64,000 bases of DNA. Origin: Geomicrobium halophilum (lineage in GTDB: Bacteria; Bacillota; Bacilli; Bacillales; Marinococcaceae). Below are positions 17,802 through 27,376 of the stretch, piece after piece. The notes under the pieces are model-generated. The model saw only the letters and a list, made by a program, of their open reading frames with translations. It made no database searches and was not told where the DNA came from. The stretch spans positions 1,054,001-1,118,000 of the forward strand of contig NZ_JACHHJ010000001.1 in assembly GCF_014207655.1 (NCBI RefSeq), read 5' to 3'. The position numbers were made by a program, and so were the translations under genes. The number at the start of each line of letters is the position of its first letter. Within the stretch, counting starts at the first letter, position 1.

Positions 17802-20800
17802 AAATTGGAAATTAGATCAAAAGCCTGCCGATGTACACTGGACCGATGATCAATGGAACGCGATTTCTTTGCGGGGAGGAAATATTCTCGTATCAGCAGC
17901 TGCCGGGAGTGGAAAGACGGCAGTGCTTGTTGAACGCATCGTACGTCGTGTCATTGATCAAAATGACCCAGCTGACATTGATCGCTTGCTCGTGGTCACG
18001 TTCACCAAAGCAGCTGCAGCTGAAATGAATGTACGTATTGGGCAGAGAATCGAAGACGAACTAAGAAAACAACCCGGATCCTTGTACCTACAACGGCAAC
18101 GGCAATTGTTGAACCGGGCGAACATTTCAACATTGCATTCATTCTGTACCGAAGTCATTCGTCATTATTATTATGAAGCAAACGTCGATCCAAACGTTCG
18201 AATCGCGAATGATACCGAGCGGGAAATTCTAAAAGAAGAAGTACTGGACGAAGTGCTGGAAGAATATTATGGCTCCGAAGACTCCCTATTCTTCGAAGTA
18301 GTGGATGCCTATAGCGGTGATCGCAGTGATGAGCGCTTACGAAAGTTACTGTTGCAATTCTATTCACGCGCACGTGCCCACCCTGACCCGAACGGCTGGC
18401 TTGAGGAGACGGCGCAAATGTACGAACAAGAATATCAATATGTAGAGGAAACCCCGTGGGGTTCCTCAATCCAGGTACAAGCGCTTGATCAATTGCAAAC
18501 CGCCGCTGCATCCTTGAAGAAAGCTTTAAGCTTAGCCGAAGACCCAGAAGGGCCGGCTAAATATATTGATATACTAACCCGAGAGCTACAAACCTTGGAA
18601 ATGTTGATTGAGAACCCTTCCTGGCAGCATTGGCACGAGACATTAAACTCCTTTACATTTGGCAAGCTTCCACAAAAAGGAAAAGATGTAAGTGCAGAAC
18701 TTGCTGAGAAAAGTAAGAACCACCGCAATGTAGGGAAAAAGATCGTTGAGGATATAGCGAAAATATTCGCTCCAGATCCCAAATACCATTTGCAAAAAAT
18801 CAGCCATATGAAAAGGCATGTGCGCTTACTCGTTACCCTCGTTCAACAATTTGATACGCATTATACAGAAGTAAAACGGGAAAAAGCCCTCGTGGACTTT
18901 GAAGACTTAGAACACTTAACGCTGCAAATATTAAGTGAGGATACTGTTGATCAGCCGTCAGCTGTGGCAAACGCTTATAAAGAGCACTTCGAAGAAATTC
19001 TCACCGATGAATATCAAGATACAAACCGTGTTCAAGAAGCTATTCTATCATTGGTTTCGACTGGATCTAATCGGTTTATGGTTGGGGATGTAAAGCAAAG
19101 TATTTACCGTTTTCGCCTTGCAGAGCCTTCTCTTTTTCTAGAAAAACAGGGAAGTTATGAAACGTTGAAACGTAATACGCAGGCACATGATGTTCGTATT
19201 GACCTTTCTGAAAACTTTCGAAGCCGCAAACAAGTGCTTGACGGTGTGAATTACGTGTTTAGGCAAATGATGGATGAAACCGTTGGTGATGTTCCCTATG
19301 ATCAGAACCACGAGCTGCACTATGGGAATATTGATTACGACCGTTCTGCCACAGGGTATGAAAACGAGATAGTGCTTTTGGATCGCACCTATCAACCGGG
19401 TGAGAATGAAGAAGAGGAAGAGCTGCAAGTGGCGGAAAAAGAAGCACGTTTTGTAGCTGAGAAAATTCGCTCGCTCATCGATTCCCAATATCCTGTATAT
19501 GACAAAACACTTGGTCAGACGCGTCCGGTGACATACGGTGATATTACTATTCTCATGCGATCCATGTCTGCAGCATCAACGTTTATGGATATTTTTAAAG
19601 AAGCAGATATCCCGGCGTATTCGGAACAGTCGGGGGGATATTTTCGTCGTGTGGAAGTACAAGTCATGATGGCGCTATTGCGAGTGATTGACAACCCATA
19701 TCAAGATATCCCTCTTGCTTCAGTTTTACGTTCCCCAATAGTGGGACTTCGAGAAAATGAATTAGCTGAAATACGTTTAGCCGGAAAAGGTGTTCCTTTT
19801 TATGAAGCGATGAAAAAAACGGTGGAACAGCAGCCGGTTTTATCTCCGGAAGCGAAGCTATCTTTCCTTGAAGAGAAACAAAGAGAAGGCGGTGATTGGC
19901 GGAACCGATTAGCGGCGTTTTACAATCACCTCCAAAAGTGGCGATCAAAAGCTCGCAGCCAATCCCTTTCGCTATTGATCTGGGATTTGTTCCGTGAAAC
20001 TGGTTATGACTCATTTGTCGGTGGACTTCCAGGCGGGAAAGAGCGGCAAGCAAACCTTCACGCTCTTTATGACCGGGCTCGAGCATACGAACAAACATCC
20101 TTTCGAGGCTTATTCCGTTTTCTACGTTTCGTTGATCGAATGGAAGAGCGTGGGGATGACCTTGAAGCAGCTCGTACACTCGGTGAACAGGAAGATGTTG
20201 TTAAAATTATGTCGATTCATAAAAGCAAGGGTCTTGAGTTTCCGGTTTTATTTGTCGTCGGCATGATGCAGAAGTTTAATTTTAGGGACGCGCATAAGTC
20301 TATACAAATTCATCAATCTCTTGGCTTCGGTTCCAAATATACCGACATCGAAAAGCGAACGTCTTACCACACACTGCCAGAGATCGCGATTAAACAAGAA
20401 GTATTAAAAGAGCAAATGTCAGAAGAGCTGCGCATCCTCTATGTGGCAGTTACGCGTGCAAAAGAAAAAGCTTATCTTGTCGGAACGGCCAAAGATCGTG
20501 AGAAGACCATTGAGCATTGGTTAGAGCAAGCTGAAACCGAGAACGAACGCTTGCCCCTACAAACTCGGACACGTGCGAAAACATTTTTTGACTGGATGGG
20601 TCCTGCCATCATTCGACATCAGGCAGGTAGAAAATTTCGGGAAGGATCCTTACCTTCAGAGCTTCCAGATGTGTCTGAATGGCACATTGAGCTTGCCGAT
20701 ATTCAGGGTTTTTCCGAAAGTGAAAAAAAACCTGATGAACTAAAAACAACGTTAGTAAGCTTGAAGAATTTAAAACCAGTGGAGATCTCAGAAGCAGACG

Positions 20801-21534
20801 AAGGTGCTTCTTCCTTGATCAAGAAAAGACTCGATTGGCAATATGACCACCGAGAAGCAACCACTCATTTCGCAAAGCAAAGTGTTAGTGAATTAAAAAG
20901 CCAACGTGACAATGAGGATCCTTATGCTTCTAAACCAATGCAAGAACTCCATTTTCAATCTGCAAACGCGGAACGCCCACGGTTTATGCAAGAAGAAAAC
21001 CTTACCCGTGCAGAGATCGGGACTGCCATGCATGCAGTCATGCAACGAATCTCTTTGTATGATCACACCGAAGAAAGTATTAAAGAAAAAGTCGCTGACA
21101 TGGTTGAAAAAGAACAAATCACATGCGACCAAGCGAAAGTCATTGATGGTGCGGCCATCGTTGAGTTTTTGCAATCAAATATAGGGACCCGATTAAGAGA
21201 GGCAAGAAGGGTTTTCCGGGAGATTCCTTTTACATTTGCAAAACCTGCAGATCACATCTATACGGAATGGACAGATGAACAACGTGAACTGATTCTGATC
21301 CAGGGTGTTGTAGACTGTATTTTTCGTGATAAACACGGAAATCTCGTTTTGATTGATTACAAAACTGATCAGATTAGCAGTCATTTAGACAAAGCAAATG
21401 TTGAAGCGATTCTAAAAGAACGGTATCAAGAGCAGATTCATCTATATGCAGAGGCGATCGAGTATATATGGCAAACGAAGCTGCAAGAGCGTTACCTGTA
21501 TTTCTTTAATGGCGGTTATGCTGTCTCTATATAA
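17785..21534 (+). CDS. addA: ATP-dependent helicase/nuclease subunit A
   Basis: AddA is the UvrD-like helicase and second nuclease of AddAB. Walker A is SAAAGSGKT (37-45), motif II is DEYQDTNRVQE, and the later helicase motifs include SIHKSKGLEFPVLF and YVAVTRAKEKAYL. The C-terminal RecB-type nuclease has GTAMHAVMQ and LIDYKTDQ. The length of 1249 aa is normal. Translation starts at GTG 17785 inside the end of addB, after GGAGGGAG. The stop is followed 19 nt later by sbcD. No domain is missing, so the enzyme should be functional. Confidence 0.97.
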   Translation: MRTHNKNWKLDQKPADVHWTDDQWNAISLRGGNILVSAAAGSGKTAVLVERIVRRVIDQNDPADIDRLLVVTFTKAAAAEMNVRIGQRIEDELRKQPGSLYLQRQRQLLNRANISTLHSFCTEVIRHYYYEANVDPNVRIANDTEREILKEEVLDEVLEEYYGSEDSLFFEVVDAYSGDRSDERLRKLLLQFYSRARAHPDPNGWLEETAQMYEQEYQYVEETPWGSSIQVQALDQLQTAAASLKKALSLAEDPEGPAKYIDILTRELQTLEMLIENPSWQHWHETLNSFTFGKLPQKGKDVSAELAEKSKNHRNVGKKIVEDIAKIFAPDPKYHLQKISHMKRHVRLLVTLVQQFDTHYTEVKREKALVDFEDLEHLTLQILSEDTVDQPSAVANAYKEHFEEILTDEYQDTNRVQEAILSLVSTGSNRFMVGDVKQSIYRFRLAEPSLFLEKQGSYETLKRNTQAHDVRIDLSENFRSRKQVLDGVNYVFRQMMDETVGDVPYDQNHELHYGNIDYDRSATGYENEIVLLDRTYQPGENEEEEELQVAEKEARFVAEKIRSLIDSQYPVYDKTLGQTRPVTYGDITILMRSMSAASTFMDIFKEADIPAYSEQSGGYFRRVEVQVMMALLRVIDNPYQDIPLASVLRSPIVGLRENELAEIRLAGKGVPFYEAMKKTVEQQPVLSPEAKLSFLEEKQREGGDWRNRLAAFYNHLQKWRSKARSQSLSLLIWDLFRETGYDSFVGGLPGGKERQANLHALYDRARAYEQTSFRGLFRFLRFVDRMEERGDDLEAARTLGEQEDVVKIMSIHKSKGLEFPVLFVVGMMQKFNFRDAHKSIQIHQSLGFGSKYTDIEKRTSYHTLPEIAIKQEVLKEQMSEELRILYVAVTRAKEKAYLVGTAKDREKTIEHWLEQAETENERLPLQTRTRAKTFFDWMGPAIIRHQAGRKFREGSLPSELPDVSEWHIELADIQGFSESEKKPDELKTTLVSLKNLKPVEISEADEGASSLIKKRLDWQYDHREATTHFAKQSVSELKSQRDNEDPYASKPMQELHFQSANAERPRFMQEENLTRAEIGTAMHAVMQRISLYDHTEESIKEKVADMVEKEQITCDQAKVIDGAAIVEFLQSNIGTRLREARRVFREIPFTFAKPADHIYTEWTDEQRELILIQGVVDCIFRDKHGNLVLIDYKTDQISSHLDKANVEAILKERYQEQIHLYAEAIEYIWQTKLQERYLYFFNGGYAVSI

Positions 21535-21553
21535 GTGAAAGGGGGAGGTTATA

Positions 21554-22741
21554 ATGCGCATTTTACACACAGCGGATTGGCATTTAGGACGAACATTAGA
21601 AGGAAGGGACCGAATGCCGGAGCATGAGGCATTTATTGATGAACTTGTCGAGATCGTTGATGAATATGATATTGATGCTGTTCTCATTGCTGGGGATATT
21701 TTTGATAGTACAAACCCTCCCGCAAATGCAGAACGTTTATACTATGAAAGTATGAGCCGCCTTTCGGATCAGGGGAACCGTCCAATTGTCGCTATTGCCG
21801 GCAACCATGACCAGCCCGAACGTTTATCTGCTGCTCTCCCCCTTGTCCAGGATCAACAAATTCACCTTATTGGATTGCCGCAAACGACCAGTGTTAAAGT
21901 GCCTATTACCCGTGTAAATACGCATTTACATGTTGCCGCACTTCCTTATCCATCAGAATCGAGATTAAAAGAAAGTTTTTCCGGCACTGACGTATTTTCA
22001 GGAGATGATCATGCTTATCAAGCAGAATATGATGCCCGTATTGCTCATTTATTCCAACAGTTAAGCGATGGGTTTACTGATGATAATGTGAACATGGCAA
22101 TGAGTCATGTCTTTATGGCCGGAGGTGCTGCTTCTGATTCAGAACGGCCCATAGAAGTGGGGGGAGCATATACCGTGCGACCAAGCAGTATTCCTGAAAA
22201 TGCCGCCTACACGGCTTTGGGCCATTTGCATCGCCCTCAGTGGGTAAAGCAAACAAAAACACCAGCCCGTTATGCCGGCTCTCCACTAGCCTTTTCATTT
22301 AACGAAACAGGAGTCACAAAGTCCGTTACGATCATTGAAGCCCACCCTGGTGAAGAAGCAAACATTACAGAAGTACCGCTATCAAGCGGGAAAAACCTTA
22401 CTCGTTGGAAAGCAATTGATGGTCTCTCTCAAGTCTATCAATGGTTAGAGAAAGGACGAGGAACGGATGAGTGGATTGAGCTTTCCATACACAGCGAGCG
22501 CACATTAAAGCCAAATGAAATTCAGGCTATTCGCCGTGCTCATCCGGGGATCGTTACCATCCGTACCATTTTGCCGCATGAAGAATTCAAAGAGGTGGAA
22601 ACGCGCAGGGATTTACCGGTAGAAGAATTGTTTCGGCAATTTTATGAGAAGAAAACGGGCGGAGCAACGCCTGACCCTGAACTTACCAAATTATTATTAG
22701 AGCTTCTGGAAGAAGAAAAAGAGGAGGTGAATCCAACTTGA
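21554..22741 (+). CDS. sbcD: exonuclease subunit SbcD (Mre11-like)
   Basis: This metallophosphoesterase forms the nuclease of the SbcCD complex, which opens hairpins and processes blocked DNA ends. All Mre11 motifs are visible: ADWHLGRTLEGRDR, GDIFDSTNPP, GNHDQPERL, MSHVFMAGG and ALGHLHRPQWV. The C-terminal capping region is present. AAAGGGGGAGG about 5 nt upstream supports ATG 21554. Its stop overlaps the sbcC start by 4 nt, so the pair is coupled. The length of 395 aa is normal. Confidence 0.97.
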   Translation: MRILHTADWHLGRTLEGRDRMPEHEAFIDELVEIVDEYDIDAVLIAGDIFDSTNPPANAERLYYESMSRLSDQGNRPIVAIAGNHDQPERLSAALPLVQDQQIHLIGLPQTTSVKVPITRVNTHLHVAALPYPSESRLKESFSGTDVFSGDDHAYQAEYDARIAHLFQQLSDGFTDDNVNMAMSHVFMAGGAASDSERPIEVGGAYTVRPSSIPENAAYTALGHLHRPQWVKQTKTPARYAGSPLAFSFNETGVTKSVTIIEAHPGEEANITEVPLSSGKNLTRWKAIDGLSQVYQWLEKGRGTDEWIELSIHSERTLKPNEIQAIRRAHPGIVTIRTILPHEEFKEVETRRDLPVEELFRQFYEKKTGGATPDPELTKLLLELLEEEKEEVNPT

Positions 22742-25700
22742 GACCATTGACGTTAAACATCCGTGGCTTGCATAGTTTTCGAGAATCACAGACAATTGAT
22801 TTTAATCGTCTGTGTTCTGGCGGGGTATTTGGAATATTTGGCCCTACAGGGAGCGGGAAATCCTCGATTCTTGATGCCATGACATTCGCGCTTTTCGGGC
22901 GGATCAGCCGATCGGGTGCAGCAAGTGTAAGTATGATTAATCAATCAGAATCAGAAGTTGCTGTCTCTTTTTCATTCCGATTGGGGCATCGATCATTTAC
23001 AGCAGAAAGACGGGCAAAACGAAAAGAGAACCAGTTGAAAACGACGCGTTCGCGTTTTATTGAGACGACGAATGAACCAGTTGTTCTCGCCGAAAAAACT
23101 GGAGATATGAATCATCACATTGAAAAAATGTTAGGTTTGAAACTGGATGATTTTACGCGCACGGTTGTTCTTCCTCAAAACAAGTTTTCCGAGTTTCTCA
23201 GCCTAAAAGGGACCGAAAGAAGTGAAATGCTGCAGCGACTATTTGATTTACACAAGTACGGCGACGAGCTAAACGAAAAAATAAAAACAAATCTCACGCA
23301 TGTGTCCGCTAGGAAGGGTGAGATTGAAGGAGAACAGACCGGTCTTGGCGATGCTTCTAAAGAAGCATTATCGAATGCCAAGCAAGCCGTCGTACAGATA
23401 GAAAACGAGCTACATAAGGAGACCGAGGTAAAGGAAGAACTCGAAAGACGCTTCCAGGAAGCCAAAGAAACGCGAAAACAACAACAGTTTCATAAAGAAC
23501 TCCTGGATGAGCTCCACAATTTAGACAGAGAACGTCCGGCCCATGAAGGACGATTGCAAGCGCTCCATCTGAGTAATTCAGCAAGTCGGCTCCTTCCCTA
23601 TATTGAAGAAAAAGACCGCACAGAACAGGCAAGGAGCGAAGCCGAAGAGGCATTCGCAGCTAATAAAAATAAAGTTGAAAAATGTGCAAAAGAAGAACGC
23701 AATGCTAAACAAATCTTTACATCTGCACGAGAAAAACGCCAAGTAGAGGAACCGCAACTTACGGTACGTATTTCGCAGCTCGAAGAAGCGAAAACGATAG
23801 AAGTGCAATTACAAACTTCCGAAAACCAACTCGAGCGTGAACGTAAAAACGAAGAAGCATTACGTAAACAACAACGAGCTGCAAACGATCAACTTGCACA
23901 CGCAAAAGAAGAAGAAGCTGCAGCCAAGCAAGTCTTGCAGGAAAAAGAAAATAAGGTTTCAACACTTGATCAAAAGCAGCCAACACACGAAAAAATACGA
24001 CAGGCTTATGAAAAAGCAACAGCTTTAAACGAGCAAGCCAAAAGGCTGGGGGAGGAGCAGGCTTCTGAACAGAAGGCCATCGAGAATATGCAACAACAGG
24101 AAAGGCAAATGCACGAGGAAAAGGAAAAAGTTGAACAATTCAAAGAAAAACTGCAAGCCTCGCAGGCGAACCTTACCCGTTGGTATTTTGATTTAAGCGA
24201 AGCAAGTCGGGAACAACATTCACTCATCCAAATTATTAAAGAAATGACATCAAATCGAATTAATACCCATCATGCAGAGATCATTCGGACACTTGCAGCC
24301 CAGTTGGAAGATGGAAAAGCTTGTCCGGTATGCGGTTCTGATCATCACCCATATCCAGAAGACCCCTCTGCTCTTGAGGGAGACACAGATGATGAATCAC
24401 TACGAGAAACCTATGATCACCTGCAAACGGACCTAAGGATTGAACAGTATCTTTGGAAGCTTGATCAGGTATCTGCACAAATATCTATGTTTCTTGACAC
24501 AGATGCCACTGCACTGGGTTTACCGGAAACAAATGAGAAAACAGGCCCATCCCACCCGTTACTAAGAAGTGAAGCACCGGGTATGTTACAACAACGTGTC
24601 CAACGGTTCATCCGTCAACTCGATGCAAAAACAAGATCATTGGATTCGCTCTTGGAGGATACAAACCGACAGCTTGAAAAATTTCAGCAACATCATTCAC
24701 GGGTGAAAGAAGACGAGATACGTTACGAACAAACGAAATTACATTATGAAGAAGCAGATGCACGAAAAACAAGGCAGAAAGAAGTGTATCAAACGATAGA
24801 AAAAGAATGGTACGAAGCATTCCCTGATCAGTCATTAGACAACATTCATAAAGCTTGGGAAATGGCACAACATGAGCAAGAACAACTGCAGTCACTACGT
24901 GCAGAAGTCCGTGATCATCAAAATAAACTTGAATCCTTACGCGAAAATATGAAAGAAGCAGAATCACGGCAAGCGAATATACAAATGCAGCTTGTTCAAA
25001 AACAAACAGAGCGCAAGCAACATGAACAACAGCAAAGACAGGAACAGGAAAAGCTTGGTCAAATGCTTGGGGAATTTGAATCTGCAACAAAGGCCTTGAG
25101 AGAAGCTGAGGATACGTTGCAAACGATGCAAAAAGAAGAGAAAAGGGCCGAAGAAACGTTTCAAAACGCAGCCGCTCAGCTCCAGAAAGCTGAACAAGAG
25201 CAATCAGCAGTTGAGAAACAACGAACAACAGCCATTCATCAACATGAACAGGCCATGGAGCGTTGGAAGCAACAGCAAAATAGTGAAGCGTATCATGAAG
25301 TCACTCATCTAATTACGAAGAGTGATCATACTGAGATCACGAGTGAGGATATCAAGAAATGTTGCTTAACAGAGAAAGAAAGAAAACGATATGAAGAAGA
25401 AACCACGGATTTTGAAACACACTTATCCAATACAAGGTACCGTTTAACCGAAGTAGAAAAAAATCTGGATGGCAAATCAATTACCGATGAAGAATGGCAA
25501 ACCCTCCATGAATCATTTCAACAAAAACAGGATCGAGTTGACCAACTCAAGGAGGAACGAAGCGTTGCCCGTTCTAAATGGGAGGAACTCAAAGAAAAAC
25601 ACCACCGATATCAAACACTTGAAGAAAATAGACAAGAGCTCGCCACCCAGATTGGTCACTACAAAGAATTGGAACGCGTTTTTCGTGGGAAAGCTTTCGT

Positions 25701-26157
25701 GGAGTTTATCGCTGAGGAACATCTCGTCCAAGTCACTCGCAGTGCTTCGGAACGCCTGCATACTCTTACCCAAGGGAGATACGCTCTCGCCCTCGATTCA
25801 AATGGTGGTTTTTTAATCGCTGATTATTTTAACGGAGGAGAGAAACGTCCACCCTCTACGCTGTCAGGAGGAGAAACGTTTTTAACGTCACTCGCATTAG
25901 CCCTCTCTCTTTCTGCCTCCATTCAATTGAAAGGGCAATATCCATTAGAATTCTTTTTCCTTGATGAAGGATTTGGAACGCTGGACGGGGAAACGCTTGA
26001 TACCGTTGTTACCTCACTGGAACAGCTTCAAACGGAATATCTCGCCGTCGGGGTAATCAGTCATGTACCTGAATTACAAGAACGTTTGCACAAGCGCTTG
26101 CTCGTTGAAGCACCTACGCCTGAAGGTACTGGCAGCCGCCTTACCATCCAAAATTGA
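22738..26157 (+). CDS. sbcC: exonuclease subunit SbcC (Rad50-like ATPase)
   Basis: SbcC is the SMC-like ATPase partner of SbcD. Walker A is GPTGSGKSSILDAM near residue 35. Two long coiled-coil arms, extremely rich in Glu, Gln and Lys, flank the zinc hook CPVCGSDHHP near residue 529. The C-terminal ATPase half has the signature LSGGETFLTSLALALSLS and Walker B FFFLDEGFGTLDGET. The TTG start at 22738 overlaps the sbcD stop and follows GAGGTG about 5 nt upstream. The length of 1139 aa is normal. It is the last gene of the five-gene operon and is closed by a terminator. Confidence 0.97.
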   Translation: MRPLTLNIRGLHSFRESQTIDFNRLCSGGVFGIFGPTGSGKSSILDAMTFALFGRISRSGAASVSMINQSESEVAVSFSFRLGHRSFTAERRAKRKENQLKTTRSRFIETTNEPVVLAEKTGDMNHHIEKMLGLKLDDFTRTVVLPQNKFSEFLSLKGTERSEMLQRLFDLHKYGDELNEKIKTNLTHVSARKGEIEGEQTGLGDASKEALSNAKQAVVQIENELHKETEVKEELERRFQEAKETRKQQQFHKELLDELHNLDRERPAHEGRLQALHLSNSASRLLPYIEEKDRTEQARSEAEEAFAANKNKVEKCAKEERNAKQIFTSAREKRQVEEPQLTVRISQLEEAKTIEVQLQTSENQLERERKNEEALRKQQRAANDQLAHAKEEEAAAKQVLQEKENKVSTLDQKQPTHEKIRQAYEKATALNEQAKRLGEEQASEQKAIENMQQQERQMHEEKEKVEQFKEKLQASQANLTRWYFDLSEASREQHSLIQIIKEMTSNRINTHHAEIIRTLAAQLEDGKACPVCGSDHHPYPEDPSALEGDTDDESLRETYDHLQTDLRIEQYLWKLDQVSAQISMFLDTDATALGLPETNEKTGPSHPLLRSEAPGMLQQRVQRFIRQLDAKTRSLDSLLEDTNRQLEKFQQHHSRVKEDEIRYEQTKLHYEEADARKTRQKEVYQTIEKEWYEAFPDQSLDNIHKAWEMAQHEQEQLQSLRAEVRDHQNKLESLRENMKEAESRQANIQMQLVQKQTERKQHEQQQRQEQEKLGQMLGEFESATKALREAEDTLQTMQKEEKRAEETFQNAAAQLQKAEQEQSAVEKQRTTAIHQHEQAMERWKQQQNSEAYHEVTHLITKSDHTEITSEDIKKCCLTEKERKRYEEETTDFETHLSNTRYRLTEVEKNLDGKSITDEEWQTLHESFQQKQDRVDQLKEERSVARSKWEELKEKHHRYQTLEENRQELATQIGHYKELERVFRGKAFVEFIAEEHLVQVTRSASERLHTLTQGRYALALDSNGGFLIADYFNGGEKRPPSTLSGGETFLTSLALALSLSASIQLKGQYPLEFFFLDEGFGTLDGETLDTVVTSLEQLQTEYLAVGVISHVPELQERLHKRLLVEAPTPEGTGSRLTIQN

Positions 26158-26190
26158 AAACCGCTCCATTACGGAAGCGGTTTTATTTTA
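26157..26190 (+). terminator. terminator of the addBA-sbcDC operon
   Basis: AAAACCGCT (26157-26165) and AGCGGTTTT (26176-26184) form a 9-bp stem around a 10-nt loop, followed by ATTTT. Confidence 0.87.
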
Positions 26191-26220
26191 TAGATGAATT
26201 AACAAGCTTCGTTACAGCGA

Positions 26221-26373
26221 TTGTTTACAGAAGAAGATGTGCAAAATATCAGCGAGATGACGAAAGATTTCATTCCGGTCTATAACAGTTATGAAAACGT
26301 CTGGACCGAGGACTTCCCAAATCCTATTGTGCCAGCATTAATTGACAGAAAACTTGATTACTCAGTTGATTAA
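26221..26373 (+). pseudogene. possible remnant: 50-codon open frame without a start signal
   Basis: Between the sbcC terminator and the convergent SDR gene there is a 50-codon frame (from TTG 26221) reading LFTEEDVQNISEMTKDFIP and then VYNSYENVWTEDFPNP, ending at TAA 26371-26373. It has a protein-like composition, but no ATG, no ribosome-binding site, and a stop 18 nt before the TTG. It may be the tail of a decayed gene. I cannot name a parent family. The rest of the 305-bp gap holds only the sbcC terminator and the 3' end of the SDR unit. Confidence 0.3.
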
Positions 26374-26462
26374 CGAAAAAGCCTGGTGTCCCTTGTATCC
26401 TTGTACAAAAAGACTTGGAACTGGAAGAATGTGGTTCAAAAGCGGAATCAATAACCAAAGTT

Positions 26463-27344
26463 TCAAAAACCTCTACTCGCAATCTCCCTTTCACTCCATT
26501 CCCAAAAATCTTTAGCAAGTTGCGTATTCAAGGCTCTTGATTTTAAGTCTTGCCGCTTCTTCTTGTAATAGTAACCACCATTGACTAGTTCCCGTGAGGA
26601 GGCTAAATGAATACTTGTTTCTGCGCCTTCTCGGGCATTTTGAAAGAGGGGGCGTAATACAGCATGGATTTGTTTTCCAAAACCAGTTTCCCGGTGAACA
26701 CCTAATTGTGTACTGACAGCACCGGGGTGAACGCTTACCACATTGAGAAAATTCGTTTTCAAGCGCTGCGCAAGCTCAACCGTGAACAAGACGTTTGCGA
26801 ATTTTGATTGCGTGTACCCTTTCCAAATGCCGAAATTTTTCTCTAAGTGGGGATCAGAAAAGTGAATACGTCCGGATTTGTAAGCTCCAGAAGCAAGGGT
26901 GATAATCCGGGCTTCCTCCGTTCGTTCAAGCAAGGGGAGAAGCTGTGTTGTTAAATAAAAGTGCCCAAGATGATTAACACCGAGCATCATTTCAAATCCG
27001 TCTTCGGTCGTTTCCCGTTTTACCGTGACCACACCAGCGTTATTAATTAAGGCGTAAAGTTTATCGTGCTTTGCTTTAAAGGCTTGAATAAATGTTTGAA
27101 TGCTTTCAAGAGAGGCAAGGTGGCAACAATGAACATCGATGTTTGCGTATGGAATACGGGTAAGGATATCTGTCCTCGCTTCTTCGCCACGTCTGATATC
27201 TCGGCTTGCCATCGTCACATGTGCACCTCTTGCAGCTAATACTTCCGCGGTTTCTTTTCCAATACCTGAATTAGCACCAGTTATAACGATATTTTTACCT
27301 TGCACAGAAAAGTTTCTCTCGCTATGATTAGATGGTAGATACAT
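26463..27344 (-). CDS. short-chain dehydrogenase/reductase (retinol dehydrogenase-like)
   Basis: This is a classical NAD(P)-dependent SDR. The cofactor motif is TGANSGIG (residues 23-30), NNAG lies near residue 100, and the active site is YTQSKFAN with the YxxxK pair. The catalytic Ser is in TLASGAYKSG. NHLGHFYLT is the usual retinol-dehydrogenase-type signature. The substrate is unknown. AAAGGG 9 nt upstream supports ATG 27344. It is divergent from recQ with only 32 bp between the start codons, so the promoters of the two genes must lie within or very close to each other's coding starts. Confidence 0.87.
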   Translation of the reverse strand: MYLPSNHSERNFSVQGKNIVITGANSGIGKETAEVLAARGAHVTMASRDIRRGEEARTDILTRIPYANIDVHCCHLASLESIQTFIQAFKAKHDKLYALINNAGVVTVKRETTEDGFEMMLGVNHLGHFYLTTQLLPLLERTEEARIITLASGAYKSGRIHFSDPHLEKNFGIWKGYTQSKFANVLFTVELAQRLKTNFLNVVSVHPGAVSTQLGVHRETGFGKQIHAVLRPLFQNAREGAETSIHLASSRELVNGGYYYKKKRQDLKSRALNTQLAKDFWEWSEREIASRGF

Positions 27345-27376
27345 TTAATCGCACCCTTTCGAGGAGGAACCTTCGT

